Assembly (NCBI GenBank): GCA_021234155.1
Contig: JAJEKV010000011.1
Location: 21,592,677-21,656,676 of the forward strand
Length of the DNA: 64,000 nucleotides
Reading direction: 5' to 3'
Source of the DNA: Isoetes taiwanensis
Lineage: Eukaryota > Streptophyta > Lycopodiopsida > Isoetales > Isoetaceae
Shown here in pieces: positions 1 to 13,032 of this stretch (the first letter of the stretch is position 1; each line of letters begins with the position of its first letter). Both the position numbers and the translations under genes were made by a program. The notes under the pieces are model-generated. The model had not been told where the DNA came from, searched no databases, and was given only the letters and a program-made list of their open reading frames with translations.

Positions 1-138
1 CAAAGCAGACAGTTTGCAAGAGTGCAAACATATGGCATGTAAGAGAACTGCTCAGTAGACTTCCTTTTCCAGATCTGGACAAAAGTCTTTCTGCAAAACT
101 CCAACAAAAGTTATTTTAGACACACACAACCTATATAA

Positions 139-256
139 CACTGCATATTTTCAACTGGGCAAAAACCCAAAAACACTGCATTAAAAAAACTGCAGATTTT
201 CAACTGAGCAAGAACCCAAAAGCACTGCATTAAGAAAACTGCAGATTCTGAACTCT
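139..256. repeat. Degenerate tandem repeat, about 50-bp unit
   Basis: Two to three imperfect copies of a unit containing CACTGCATTAA, then ACTGCAGATT, then a CAACTGAGCAAGAACCC-like segment. It lies in A-rich DNA that also has a poly(A) run at about 275-290. No gene is visible around it. Confidence 0.6.
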
Positions 257-2100
257 GAAACCCAAAACCTTTCAGAAAAAAAAAAAAAGCACAGTGACAG
301 AGTATGAACTAGGAAATAGGTTGAACTGCTCACGCTGGTGAGAGAAACAGAAGCACCGCTGTTGCATTGCCTACGCTTCCAAGCACAGTCTTCGCCATAA
401 GCTTACCCATTTCTCAGAATCTGATTCTCGGATCAGACAACTCGATTCTTCGCCGATTGGACGAATTGATCAGCTCTTTAACGCTGAATTATGCATTTGC
501 CTTGCATCTCCGAAAATATAAAGCGTTTGGAATCCTTGTGGATAAGATTTGGAAGTCGAAAAAGCGGCCAGGCCTTTGCATGGCAGGCAGACATGCATGA
601 ACACTCTGTATTAAAATCGTATGGCTTTTGCATGCCTTTCGTAATTGATTTCCGTTTGTTTATTTGTTAATCTGGAGTTGTAAAAACGGTGCACACTGTC
701 CGAGCGATTTTCGTATTGAATTATCGTTTTTTACGAGATCGTCTTAAAGACTATTCCTTTTCTATTTATCTCTTCTTATTCATTTTATTTAAAAATAATA
801 ATATTTAGCAATTCCAAAATCCTCAACCAAAATTTGTTCAACTGCAACTTTGGGCAACAACTAGAAATGCGTGATCTCTTTTTTGTATCCACATAATATC
901 AAGCGTATCAATGTGATATTTTTTTTTATTTAGTCAGTCAGTTAGTTATTAGTTTTTTATATCCACAAAATATCAAGTAGTCTATGAGAGGCACAACAAC
1001 ACTGTAACAGAAAACTAGAACATAGATGTATGACATGCCATTAAGGACTAATAAGAGTAGAATAGATTTTTTTGTCCAAATTTATCAGACCATTGGTATG
1101 CATGCATGTTATTGCATTGACATGGGTTGTCAATAGTGAGTTGGCATTGAAAGAAGAGCTGTCGCATTGCTCCTAGTCTATATGTTGGTGCACAAGCTAT
1201 TGTTAGACTAGGGCGTCATGGTGATTGCTTTTGCCTTAAGCTCTTGGAATCTCCTATGAGTAATAAGATAAGATAAGATAAGATGAATTTTTTAAGATGA
1301 ATTTTAAGGAGCATGGGGTTCAATCCCTTGTGCAAAATAATTGCCCTGGATATAATGGCAAGGTTAAAGTAATGTTACTACATAACCATTTTAAAATATG
1401 TGGGCAACATAACTCTTGGAGCTATCTTGAGGTTAAGGAAGGTGGTCACGAGCTTTAGTGACAAGCTTTCAATATGACTTTGTATAACCAAACCGTAGTT
1501 TCCCGATGGGTCCAAAAGTTATTGTGCTACATAATCCAAATGTCATCGTCAACTTGCCCAGAAGTCTAAGATGGTTCGTCTATAGGGCAAGGCAGCCTTA
1601 TCTCTCATCGACCCATCAACTTAGCCTTCCCAGGTTAACATTACGAGCATCCTAGTAAAAGTAACCATGTTATGCCTACTTGAAAATGCTGTAAATCATC
1701 AACATCCAGCAACATGTATGAGATAATTTATTGTTTTTTCTATCGTTATTTTATGTGAGTGCGTGTGTGGGAGAGTCTAATCATTGGACAATTGGGGAGA
1801 AGGCATAAGAGGCGACCATGACCAAGAGAAACTAGTTGACATCTTTGTTACGTATTGAAGATGCAAAGGATGATCTTATAAATTAGGTGTATAAGAAACT
1901 TTTCGCATCGATCTTGACCACCGCCACATTTCTTTTACCAAATCACTTACCATTTTGAAATTTATATGAAGTTGAGACAATGTGTGATACATCTCCCATT
2001 CCGGAGAGTTCACAATGGTGTGAACATTTTGTGTTTTCATATTGAATTGAATTGGTTCATCCACGGAGACTAAAGAGACCTATGGGATCCAAACAAAGAA
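257..2100. other. AT-rich stretch without a recognisable gene
   Basis: Only short ORFs occur (the longest is 77 codons at 367-600, plus), with no family resemblance or clear splice pattern. The stretch holds an (ATAAG)n microsatellite near 1262-1285. A segment near 1100-1210 has a diverged copy at about 27960-28060, so at least part is old repeat DNA. Confidence 0.5.
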
Positions 2101-2101
2101 A

Positions 2102-2186
2102 CAACAAGCCTATTACTGTCCAGGATTAAAAGAACCCATCGAGAAGGGTTTCTAAGGGGAAAACATTAGCGATAATAGGCTTGTTG
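2102..2186. repeat. 13-bp perfect inverted repeat
   Basis: CAACAAGCCTATT at 2102-2114 is matched by its reverse complement at 2174-2186, with a loop of about 59 bases. It lies just beyond the readable 3' part of the old LINE. It could be a hairpin or the ends of a very short element; no target duplication was found. Confidence 0.5.
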
Positions 2187-2329
2187 ATGAACTTCACGTT
2201 TATAAATTTTAATGTAGTGACAAAACTGAGTTCGTATATCCATTACCTCCTAGGGGTTTGATGCTAGTACCCCCACTTAAGTTGTCTCCAACGCCATATG
2301 TAGTAGTTGGTTAGATGTATCCAACCTGG

Positions 2330-3103
2330 TATAATGTGCCCCAAGTAGATCCAAATGCTCGGCAGTTCTAAAGAGTGTGGCGCTCATTTTCAATAACTCT
2401 TAGTTGGCAGCATTGGTAAATCTTATCTCTTCATTCTTCCGAGTGCATATGTGTGTTTCAATTCTGAGGCGATGTGCTCATGTGCAAATGGACGCAATCA
2501 TCTGCGCTTCTTCATTGGCAAATGCACCAATACGTATCATTGTGGACCCTGGCAAGCATGGAATTAACCTGAGTATCTCAAAGCTTTCTTGAGAAGCACA
2601 TGACTAGATATTGCTTAAGGGTCCTCATTGTCATTTACTTATATGCACCTCACCATTCCATCTAAAGAATCAAAGGGTTCCTTTATTTTTCCAGCATGCT
2701 TTAGTACATGGATCCATGGCCATTGTGTAGACGAGATTTAGAAGATGAGTATTCTCAGCCACCTTCTGAAAGTATATGATGTGATGTGCTAGCACAATCC
2801 TTTGAAGAGTTTAAGAACTATGTCTCTTTCAAGAGTTTAATATGTGACCGTGGACTTGATTCCAAGTGCTCGAGTCAAAAAGGCTTTTTGAACCGGCTCC
2901 ATGTCATCCCAGGTGGCAATATATCATCGGCCCCCATAGTTCCACTTCATATGGAAAAATTGGCTCTACCAAAATCCTGAATAGGTGTGACTGGTGGGAC
3001 TAGTCATAAAGCTCTGTTATGTGACACTTGTTCTGCATTACATAAATAGCCTTTCATCTATTGTTACTCTTTGTCAGATGCAAAATTTTAGTACATGGTA
3101 GTA
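2330..3103 (-). pseudogene. LINE ORF2 C-terminal relic (left part of a split element)
   Basis: Translated on the minus strand, about 2840-2930 gives a stretch with TWDDMEPVQKAFLTRALGIK. This has the W-x2-(M/L)E-x-VQ-x2-FL-x2-LG-(I/V)K pattern seen downstream of reverse transcriptase in many LINE ORF2 proteins. Further on, at about 2370-2520, come words such as HRLRIET and a decayed ENERHTL-x-NCRAF segment, typical of the terminal Cys/His region. Frames change and stops are present, so it is dead. It ends exactly at the AGTA target duplication (3100-3103) of the large DNA transposon. The matching reverse-transcriptase and endonuclease parts lie on the other side (25445-27810, minus), so one LINE was split by the insertion. 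The family reading is from motif memory. Confidence 0.5.
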
Positions 3104-3126
3104 GGGTCCAAGCGTGGAGTTGGGGG
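3104..3126 (+). repeat. Left terminal inverted repeat of the DNA transposon
   Basis: A 23-bp arm that is the perfect reverse complement of 25418-25440. The flanking base order is AGTA then GGGTCC. A nearby word GCACCCAT(G/A)AAGCACT lies inward at about 3148 and occurs in direct, not inverted, orientation at about 25379. Confidence 0.8.
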
Positions 3127-3343
3127 GCAATTTCGCGCTAGGTAAGCACCCATGAAGCACTAATATGCCAATTTTTTTAAAAAAAAATTGAAGGTCGATG
3201 ATGAGCCATCATCATTTTTCATGTCGGGCATGTCGGACCGTCCTCCCTTCATGATTTCCAATCATCCCTATAATTTTTTTTCAAAAGCAGAGATGGACAT
3301 GCAGACGAACTTCAATTCCGGAGAAAGCTGCGGAATACTTCCT

Positions 3344-4849
3344 TGTGACGTTCCAGTACGATATACGGTCTCAAGACGATATCCGATCTTACGCACCGCC
3401 ACGCCAGCATTACCGCCGCCCAATCGACGGTAATGCCGACGGCGTACCTACCAAGCAAGGTCGCCCTAGGGGGCAACTTGCAATGGTGCGCACACTTAGC
3501 AATGCACGCACTTTTAGACCTTTAACCCATTAAAGGTAGACCAAGGGTCATGGAAACCCTAAACCTAACTGATAGCCTACATAAGGCACCAAACCCTAAC
3601 TTTCCCTTTTAAGCCCACGCACCTTCCGAGCTCCCGGTTCAAGGCTGAGGAGTCAATTCCAACTCCCACGATGCGTCCATGCGCCCACTTTGTCGATCAT
3701 CCTCCCGACCGCATTTTCGCGGCGAGCGCGAGACATGGACACCTTTGGATCGAGAGGAGTGAACCAGGGATCGGTATTTAGTCGATTGAATAGCCTAAAC
3801 CTTATTCCAAAATTCTTCAACCAAAGGGGTTTAGCCTATTAAATCACCCCTAGTAGCCAAGCGGATCCCGAGATTGACTCTAACTAAAGAACCTAACTCT
3901 ATGTATGATATAGATTAGTTCTTATTCTTTAGTTCTATGATGATGTGATGGACGGATGAATTCATTGAACTCACCGTATTGGGAAGGGGGTAGAGACTTG
4001 AAGCTTAGTAGATGATGCTCCTAGATAGTCCCTCTTAGTGCATTACTAGATTTCGGCATGTGTCTGAGGAGCCCACTTGGTTGTGGGTGAAGGGGCGACC
4101 GCTTAGAATGAGGTTCGTGTTCTAGGCCCTTGGCCGATCCCCTCCGTGTGTAAGGCCTACCGGGGATCGAGTGACTAGGTCTAATGGCTTGCCACCGAGT
4201 GTGGGTAAGGCATGGGCTCGACAACCGTGGGGTGGAGTTCACCTTCCAGTGGGTTAAGTCGAATAAGGGCAAGGCCCTCTAGTCACCTTGGGTCACATGT
4301 AGATCTCCGGAGGGAGTGATCCCACCTGCCCCCATCGGGGACTGGGAGATGTAACCCAGAATAGCCCTTTGGCTATGTACCCGTGAGGGCTGCCAGGTCG
4401 TCCCAACACTTTTCAACCTACTCGCAAAGTGTGCACGTGGGGGCGGATGGAGTGGACAACCCTAAGCCATGTTCTTATGCCAGCCCAATCCATTGTCATG
4501 ATTACTTTGCACCGAACTCGAGACCCAAGCTTGTCGGTCATCCCCTCGAGTCCGAGCTTGGGTAGGAATTTCCTTGTATTGTCTTGATCTTTGTCTATGC
4601 AGATGTTGATGTGCCACCCTTCGAGGTGGATATATATGATGTTATGTTACCGACGTGTATGTTTACGCTTCAGCAGCTAGGTAGGCCCCGAGGGAGACGG
4701 GTTAAAATGACCCCTTCACTCTTCCCACCGGGACTCTAGGCGGTCCGCGATGATATGTGGAGGGCCCTGTATCAGTGTGGAGCTGGTGCGGGGGATGAAC
4801 TCCTGTTTGTATACGGTGGGGGCATCGTTATACGGTAGGGGACGTCACA
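3344..4849 (+). repeat. 5' LTR
   Basis: 1506 bp, starting TGTGACGTTCC and ending GACGTCACA, so the ends are short inverted repeats. It is co-linear with 13046-14571. Long identical runs alternate with short clusters of differences. A diverged relative occurs at 37190-37971. Confidence 0.92.
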
Positions 4850-4850
4850 A

Positions 4851-4862
4851 TGGTATCGGAGC
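4851..4862 (+). other. Primer-binding site (tRNA-iMet type)
   Basis: TGGTATCGGAGC lies one base after the 5' LTR. The common plant initiator-Met primer-binding site is TGGTATCAGAGC, so 11 of 12 bases match. It fixes the orientation of the element and the LTR boundary. Confidence 0.88.
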
Positions 4863-5040
4863 GATGTTCTTGGAGACCAAGAGCAAAGCACCCGACCATG
4901 CTCCCAAAGTACTAACTTGATAGGATCCTCAAGCCTCGAAAAGTGGGCAAATTTTTTCTCATTTTTGGTAGTTTATGCTAAGCTAGTAACAGTTAAGTAA
5001 ATTGGAACTTAATAAGACTAAAAAGAATGAGCCAAGGTGG

Positions 5041-5680
5041 TCTCACAGCTCGCGCCTGGTCAAAGAACTAGACTTTAGTTTTTGAGCGTATGCTACACCG
5101 TGAGACATTGAGCAAGAACACCTTAAAACTTGATGAATTTGAGAAAAGTAATATAGTAAGGCTAGTTCCAAGGTAGGAATTAGTTAGAATAACATGTTTA
5201 AATTACTTAAATTACTTAAAATGTGCAAGATCTCACACCATTTCGCTGGTCAAAGAACTAAACTTTAGTTTTTGAGCCGAGGCAAGTCATGAGACATCGA
5301 GCCAAGATCACTCAAACTTGATGAATTTGAGAAAAGTAATATGGTAAGGCTAGTTCCAAGGTAGGAATTAGTTAGAATAGCATGTTTAAATTACTTAAAT
5401 TACTTAAAAATGTGCAAGATCTCACAGCTCGCGCCTGGTCAAAGAACTAAACTTTAGTTTTTGAGCGAGGCGCAAGCTGTGAGACATCGAGCCAAGAACA
5501 CACTAAACTTGATGAATTTGAGAAAAGTAATATGGTAAGGCTAGTTCCAAGGTAGGAATTAGTTAGAATAGCATGTTTAAATTACTTAAATTACTTAAAA
5601 ATGTGCAAGATCTCACATTTCGCGCTTTGGTCAAAGAACTAAACTTTAGTTTTTGAGCAGGGCGCTACCTGTGAGACCTC
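5041..5680 (+). repeat. Tandem repeat of 190-bp units with long hairpins in the LTR-element leader
   Basis: Units start at 5041, 5231, 5420 and 5611, with periods of 190, 189 and 191 bp; the last is partial. Each unit contains a quasi-palindrome: TCTCACAGCTCGCGCC, then TCAAAGAACTAAAC, then TTTAGTTTTTGA, then a segment ending GTGAGAC. In the third unit both stem arms pair almost fully. In the others the middle of the stem has changed while the outer CTCAC/GTGAG ends are kept. The array lies where packaging and dimerisation signals sit in retroelement RNAs; a role of that kind is inference. Confidence 0.85.
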
Positions 5681-5689
5681 CAAACTTTG

Positions 5690-8600
5690 AACTTCCATAA
5701 CTTGAGCTACAGAGCTCCAAATCGCCTGAAAATTGTTGCAATAGGACCGTTAGACAGCCTAGAATCCATTTATGACCTCAAATTAGGCTAGAAATGTCAA
5801 ACCCCAGCTCAAAATGACCAAAATTCCTCAAACCCTTGAATTGTTTTTCCAAACTGTGGTTTGTTTGTAAATAGAAGCATACCCCATTAGTACCTCAAGT
5901 ATTGCTCTCGGCTCAAAAGCTGATGCCTTACTCCTAGATAGAAGTGCCCAAGAACACCCCTTTGTTATAGTCATCTAGACCTCGACAAATACCAACCCAA
6001 GTCCAACTGTTGGTACATCACCTCTGGTCATGCCAAAAGCATAAACCTTGACCTAATTCGGTGTCCTCCTAATAGAGTTTGACTTATATAGCAGCCACAT
6101 TGGCACTCCCTATTGCCGGGATACCTAGAAAGGAGCTAGAGTCTAAAAGCTGCCCAAGTCACCTCATGTGTAGAGATTGGACTCCCCAAACCAACTTTGT
6201 TAGGACCTTAGAGTATGCCTCAAACATCATGGAGGTTTTGCAAAACAACCCTCATGTCATGCCATACCACACGCCCTAATATCCATAGACTTGGAGATTC
6301 TAGATATGTCTCCAAATCTTGCTGCTTTCGAGCCATCTTGCTTGCTTATAGAGCCCAAAATGTTGTAGGAGAGCCCTTCAAGTAGACCCTTAGACTCTAG
6401 AATATACGAAGTTACTTTCAAGGACGGGGCTAGAGCCACGTAAGAGGTAGAGGTGCAACCCCTTGAAGACATCAAGGTCCCAACCGACGCATCTGGGAGC
6501 ATGATAAGGAGAGGAGACCGAAAAGGCAGACCCAAGAGAGGGAAGCACAACGACAAACACCTAAACTGACAAACGAGTAGAACAGGACACCATCGGCCTA
6601 GCATCAATCTTCATCAAATGGGAAGGATATTTGGTAACCAGCGGCATCAAGAATTTTCTAGATGTCAACCTCTCTGGCTACCACGCCCATGAGCTCAGAT
6701 CGAAAGAGGATCTCGACGCCTTCACCAACTCGACGCACATGAGTTTCAAATGGAAGAACGCAAGGCAAAAAAATACAAAAGGGGAAGACGCGTTAGAATC
6801 GATACCGCATTAGCATCACGAGCTAGGGCCGTAAGGCATAATCTTCTCGTCGAGGAGAGAAGTCATGGCGACACAGAGCGATAGAAACCGGAGGGAAGAC
6901 CACCACGACCTTGCAGCCCAAAGAGCTCGCGAATGTCATGCAATGTCAACAAAAGGAGCAACCAAGCTACGCAACCACAAAGCACCTAAGGCTGACCAGA
7001 CAAGCTTCCAGCTCCCTTGCACCAAAGAGGAGAACTTTCATCGGTTCCAAAAAGTAGGAGACCATGAGGGGGAGGAGACGCATATCAGGGAAGGAACATC
7101 TCCGACTTGAAGGCCTATATCAGCATTAGGGGCACGATCAAGGAGGGAGCATATTCTGCTCGAACAAGAATTCCGGACCCGAAAACACCTAGAAACCAAA
7201 GGAAGGGCGACCTTACTACGCCAGCCCGTGGTACACGACTTCGAATGGATAGGACCCAAAGGACGGAGGAGATGACCTAGCCAGCAGGTACAAATCACGC
7301 AAAGGCGACCAAAAGGAGCTATGATAGGTGCAATGAAGATGATCACACTTCCAGGCACAAGAGAGGCACATGGAGCAAAGCCCAAGCAACAGGAGTTGCA
7401 CTCAGAAATTCAACCTGCGAAGGAATGACAATGCACGCCTACCGACCACGATCTCTCGAGCTTCAAGATATTCAAGAATGGTTGACTGCAACAGCCAGGT
7501 GATCCTACTCAAGCGATCAACGGCACCGCACAATGGCAACCTTGCAACGACACACCGCATGTAGGGATGTTGAGCGGTCACCGCATTCCTCACGACGAAT
7601 ATACACATTAAGGAGGAGCATCTTTCTCAAGGGATCACATCGACAAACACTCTTCGCAACTAGCGTGGATTTAACTTCGGATCAGACATGAAGCTCAACA
7701 ATAGTAGCAGCGTCTCAAGGAATCCCGGAGTCAACCAGAACGAAGAAGATGCAGTAAAACCGAAGAATCAAACGCGATAGGAGGAGGGGAAACTCTAAAG
7801 GAGTATAAACATTTAAGTAGATCTTCGTAGTTGTTTTGGAAAAGTGGATGAATTAAAATCCCAATGTAAATGCGTATATGTGTATTGTATACCTCGGATG
7901 TTCACAGATATAGTGGAGAAACATGAGTACAGTCATGTTTTATGGATTTAGCACTTAGATCAGGAAGCTCCTTCACTTCGACTACCAAAAGAGGAAGCAA
8001 GGAAGCACAACAATAGCCCAAGATCAAAATGGAAGAGCAAGTACGAGGGAGAAACGATCGGAGGCCAAGCAAACCTTCGACTCCAAACACTTTCGGAAGT
8101 GCCCTCAAGTAGAAGACCGCTCGTCCACCCAATGTCAGAACAAAAGACAACACCGGTCATGTCAAGATCATCAGCACTTGCACGACATCGTCGACGCAAC
8201 ACTACCTCTTGTGACAAAGAACAACACTTGACGAACTTATGACACGAAAGTGGCCTCAACAATAGGAGGAACGCCCCGACAACAACGAGCCAACTAAGAA
8301 GGCAACATCTCGACAACCATAATTCCACCTTGTGGTAATATAGGGTGATGCGCTATGACACGTGTATTAGATGGAGATGCACTTACGAAAGCCACTGCGA
8401 CGAGGAGATATGCCTTCAACAACTAGGGTGATGGCTTTCACACTCCTACCAAGATTTAGAAGAGAAGAAGCCGATCATACCTCCACATGTAGCACGCCAA
8501 ACGCCCAAGGTAGAAGCATTCCGACACCTTAACGACAAGGATAGCAACCCAAGCACCTTTGGCAAAATGAGAGTTCAAGATAATAGCCGGGCTATTCAAC

Positions 8601-11600
8601 GACGGGGAGTATATTTAAGGCGTACTCCTTCAACTCAAGGGTCAAGCTGCTTGAGATATAAGGATCCATCATCCCCCGACAATATAGCCGCCAGGGGAGG
8701 AGAGCCATGATGCTTTACTTGCCGGAGAGACCGACATGCATAGAGGGACAAAGGTCAGGAACTGAAAGCTGGAGAAGTGCTAGCAACCGACTTCTTCCAC
8801 GAGCTCCATAGAGGCAACAGGAGGATCAAAACTGACGAGCACAATCAAAACCACCGGAAGGTACCTCAAGACAAGAAGACGGCATAGTGGAACGCGGACA
8901 ACGCCCAAGCCATGTGATTGAGGGGATCAAACAAGGAAGTTTGGAAGCTCGATGGAGAAGCAACTAGGCGAGGCGAGCCGATGACTTGCACGTGGACTTG
9001 CATGCAACTTGGTGAACCCAAGGATGGATGATTCAAAGAACAATGCGAGAAGAGAACAACTCGGAGGAGTATAGCCAAAGGAATCGCGCCGCGACCTCAA
9101 GAGACGCCTTCAAATAGCTTCGAGTATCATGAAGGGGGATAATTACCGCCGAGAACGGGATCGAAGAAGCGGACCAAACGTTGAAGCATCAACGACCAAA
9201 GACACCTTTAGTTAGAATGTGATCCAAAGCGTGTTGTGCCATAGCCGACAAACATCGGAGGGCCCAAGTACATCAACAAGTTACCCCAGAGTACGAGCTG
9301 ACGTACAAGTAGGAGGATATGGATCGTCAGCACCATTGCACCGGGAGGAACACCGATGAATTGCCAAGGAATAGGTGTGCAACTCGGAGGGAGGCACAAG
9401 GGGGACCTAATAGCGCTAGTAGTAATTGTAATTATGTAAGCTATATGTTTTGCATGTATAGTTCCCCTGTTATTCCTTCCCTCCCATAGCATAACGGATC
9501 AAAAGAAGAGATGTCAGGCTTGCAGGGGTGAAGCAATACACATCCTCAACACTCTTCGGGCAACACGATAGCGACAAGAGGACTCGACGTATGAGACATC
9601 GATGGAGTCAAAGAAACAATATCAGATACAGAGTCGTTAGCTGCCAAGACAAAGAGTTCAAGATGAAAAACCTTTTTTTTCAACGGCGCCACCTTCAGGC
9701 TTTTGAAAAGAGGCATGGAAGATTTCAAGTGATCAACTACACCAGCAAGCCACCAGCAATGAGAGGCTTCTAACGAACAAAGTCAACCTCTACATCAAAG
9801 AGGATCCACCATCAAGGAGACTGAAGTATCGAGCGACTCGGAAGAACGTTACCTTGCTATTTCAAGCAGGCAACGAGTGGATGAGCTTCTAGCAAGCTCA
9901 AGCATCTAAGGCCATGGGGCCTAGTAGGTTAAATGTAGGGATGGTAACATCCATATTGGGATTAGAAGGCATTGTTAGACATTCTCGCCGAAAGGATTGC
10001 CCCAATATTGAGCTAAGCGTCAAATATTGGGAAGGAAACGCATAGGAGTAACTAAAATTATACACGATTGTTAACAGACATCCAACATATTGAAACCACT
10101 TGGTGAGATTGATCACCTCGCTAAGAAGGAATCATTACTAGGATAATTGTTGACCATGTATAAATCTAGTACCTCCAAAAGAATAATCCAACCGAAAGAA
10201 AAGAAGTAATCTAACAAGTCCGGCCAACTTGTTACGACGACATCAATTCGATTGGTAGGAATATTCCAAGAATTTAAATAACTAAGAAAGGGGGAATCTC
10301 TAGAATATAAAAGAATAGTACATGTAAGATACATCTAAAATAACAATTATAGTAATCAAATAGTCTTTTGAGACAAAAGGAATTGTCATGATGACAAAAC
10401 CTTGTGGTTTAGAATCGTTCTAACTAAGTAGGTAACCCATAACTATATTGAAATAAATGATAACATTGTGCATCCATCTTAGATGAATATGTAGCAAAAT
10501 AACAGGGGGTTCCAGGGGGATTTGATATAGATATAATTCTTGAAACCATAGACCATATCCCAAAAACAATTCAATGGGTTATTATAAAAAAAAAACATGG
10601 ATTTAAGATAAAAAATAGTCACATTAGCTCACTGGTTAGATTGGTTAAAGTAGTCTTATTAGGACATTGAATTATTTTGGTAGAGGTTCGAATCCCCGTA
10701 TTTCATATTCTAAAAGCTTAAGCAAAACTGTATAGAGGCTCCACATACTATCAAAACCTTAGGCAAACTCGTATTTGACATCTTAAAATCATAGGCGTCC
10801 CCAATCATAATTGAGCATAATCGAAACGAGAGGTGTCCAGAGGCTCCAATATACAGTCTGGGCCGTAGGATTGACAGATCCGACGACTGTGGTAGTCCAG
10901 GGTGCACCTCGTTTAGAATATGTAGGGTTTGATTATATATGTCAGCTAAGGCTAGTAAATTAATGCGCTAAGTAAGAAGCGTATAACCTCTTAAGGGGAG
11001 AGAATAGATATGACGTTGTGTACAACGTCATTAAAGGAGTGCAGGACCATTTTCTTTTCGAAGAAAGTGGGAGGGCTCAATCTTATGATTGAACGTACTT
11101 GCATCAAATTGACCGACCCGTAGAATAGAGTTCACTCCAGCAATGGCCGAAGAGAATAGAGCGTAAGCTAGATAGATACCTTAGTGCTCAGGTGGCCTTC
11201 AACGTGCGAGACCGACGTAGTAGCTAACTACACCAAGGAATGGAGCAAAACTATGGGAGCAACGCAACGACCAAGTCATCTCCAAATTACTCGACGCCGG
11301 CTCAATGGGTGGATGCATTCTAGCCTTAGGTAAGGCGTGTGCATGCATTATAAGCTTTAATGTATCTTATAAATAAGTTACATATAGATCCTAATAATTG
11401 CATAGAAATTATTGTACGTATATGTATCATCATACGAAAATAAGTTAAGTAACAACGATAATGGAGGTAGCATGTTAATTAATCCTTCATGAGGATGAAA
11501 TTCCTTCCAAGGATAGCTATATGACCTCGGGGTCCTTATAAATATAAATAGAAAATAGAATTGGATATACTTAAATGCATCTTAGGGATATACTTCCAAG

Positions 11601-12400
11601 GGTAATGCAAGACCCAAGGAAGAGAATAAGAAGCACATCTAATTCTTGTGTATGATAATTAAAACCTTCTCTATGTAACAATAGGTCTAAAATCAGGGTT
11701 ATTGTTTAAATAATCGCGATCTAAAAGTAATTAAATATTGTAAAGCTTAGAGTAAATATAATTGTACTATCGGAAGTAATGCATCCGATACTATGATAAT
11801 GTTAATTCATAAATATTACCTTAGGGTAATTATGTAAATCACATGCATTAAAGGAGCCAAAGAAAAAATCGCTCGGGCATGTCGATTTGTGTAGATCTAT
11901 AGCTTGCCTAGTTAAGTATAATCTACGCATGCAACCTATGAGGTAAGGGTTGCATGCGTTGTTACCGATGATGAGATTACTACAGTGATCTCTAGGACGT
12001 GGTGTAATGTCAATGTAGGCATGACCGCGGTTCCGCTTGGTCTACTTCTGTCCCACGGAAGTAGACGACCTCGAGAGAAAGGAGGTCATTGAGGAATGCA
12101 TTGATAGGAAAAGCACCTCTAGCCCCATATATGCTTTGATAGGAGGAATCTGGCCTTCACGCCCCATATACGGGAAGGACCTATCCTCCACGTTGGGCAA
12201 CTAAAGGTGTAGGCATGAGCGGCATACAGGCATTATAGGGCGTTGTCTCCTCGGCCACGATGAAAGAATCATCCTCTTCCTACGGGGAGATTAGCCATGC
12301 ATTCATGTAGATAGGTGGGGTGGTCACCATATAACCAAAATTTTAATTAATATAAATGGTAATAATGTAGTGTTGACCTGCAGGCCAATAAGAGCGCTCT
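5690..12400. other. Interior of the LTR element without recognisable coding sequence
   Basis: Many ORFs of 60-120 codons occur on both strands (for example 6257-6607 and 7960-8328, both minus), but none resembles gag or pol, and no catalytic or zinc-knuckle motif was seen. About 6470-9900 is purine-rich and more GC-rich than its surroundings, which may mark a degraded or captured segment. Confidence 0.5.
10620..10710 (+). repeat. tRNA-like segment with A and B boxes (SINE or tRNA relic)
   Basis: TAGCTCACTGGTTAGA at about 10626 fits a Pol III A box. GGTTCGAATCCCC at about 10685 is a perfect B box, with spacing like a tRNA. The intervening sequence does not fold into a convincing anticodon arm and the acceptor ends do not pair, so it is not called a tRNA gene. 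It may be the head of a SINE inserted in the LTR element. Confidence 0.45.
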
Positions 12401-12409
12401 GGAGGGCCA

Positions 12410-12960
12410 CGAGGTCGAACTACGAAGACTTGCAACATAAATGTTGTTATAACGTGTTGCAAGGGATGAAGAGTACCTTAGAAGTGTAAATTTTGTATGA
12501 AATTGATAAACTTTGATAAACTTAAATGTTGTATTAAGTAAGGTTAATAATTACCTTGTGTGGATTAAGTTATGAAATCATAAGTTAATTGGATAATGAA
12601 ATAGTACAGTAATGTCTTAAACATTACCTTAGAGTAATTCTAATAATTAAGATAGTAAGTATGTAGTTATAGATATTGTAAAATTAATACAGGATTTTAA
12701 GGTGCGAAGACTTGAAACACAAATTTTGTTGGAATGTGTTGCAAGGAATGAAGAGCACCTTAAATAATAATTGTATATGAAAGTGTTAAATTGTGATAAA
12801 CTAAATGTTGTGATAACGGAGACTAATAAGTACCTTGTTTTAATAGAAGTTACGATTTGACAAGTTATTTGATAATGTAATGGCGTAATAATGATCTAAA
12901 AATATTACCTTAAGGTAATCTTAATAAATGTGTAAGTATTATAGTAGTATATCGTTATGC
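12410..12960 (+). repeat. Imperfect direct repeat, about 290 bp, two copies
   Basis: The first copy begins near 12418 with a GAAGACTTGCAACATAAAT-like segment and GTGTTGCAAGGGATGAAGAG. The second begins near 12705 with a similar GAAGACTTGAAACACAAAT segment and GTGTTGCAAGGAATGAAGAG. Both run into an ATTACCTTA-GGTAAT-like stretch. A further weak match lies near 11811. It lies just upstream of the purine-rich tract and 3' LTR. Confidence 0.65.
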
Positions 12961-13032
12961 ATCGGGTTGATTGCGGTTAGGAAGATTCCAAGGTGGGGAG
13001 ACCCACGATCTTTGCCGAGACGACATCATTTC

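Noticed and set aside
3555-3605. AACCCTAAACC and AAACCCTAAC words resembling plant telomere repeats
   Set aside because: Only two or three isolated heptamer-like words, repeated identically in the 3' LTR; they are part of the LTR, not an interstitial telomere array.
6257-8328. Minus-strand ORFs of 115-122 codons inside the LTR element
   Set aside because: They run against the element, have no recognisable domain and are rich in Leu/Cys/Ser as expected from reading purine-rich DNA backwards.
10620-10710. A tRNA gene
   Set aside because: A and B boxes are present but acceptor and anticodon arms do not pair, so only a tRNA-like relic is reported.
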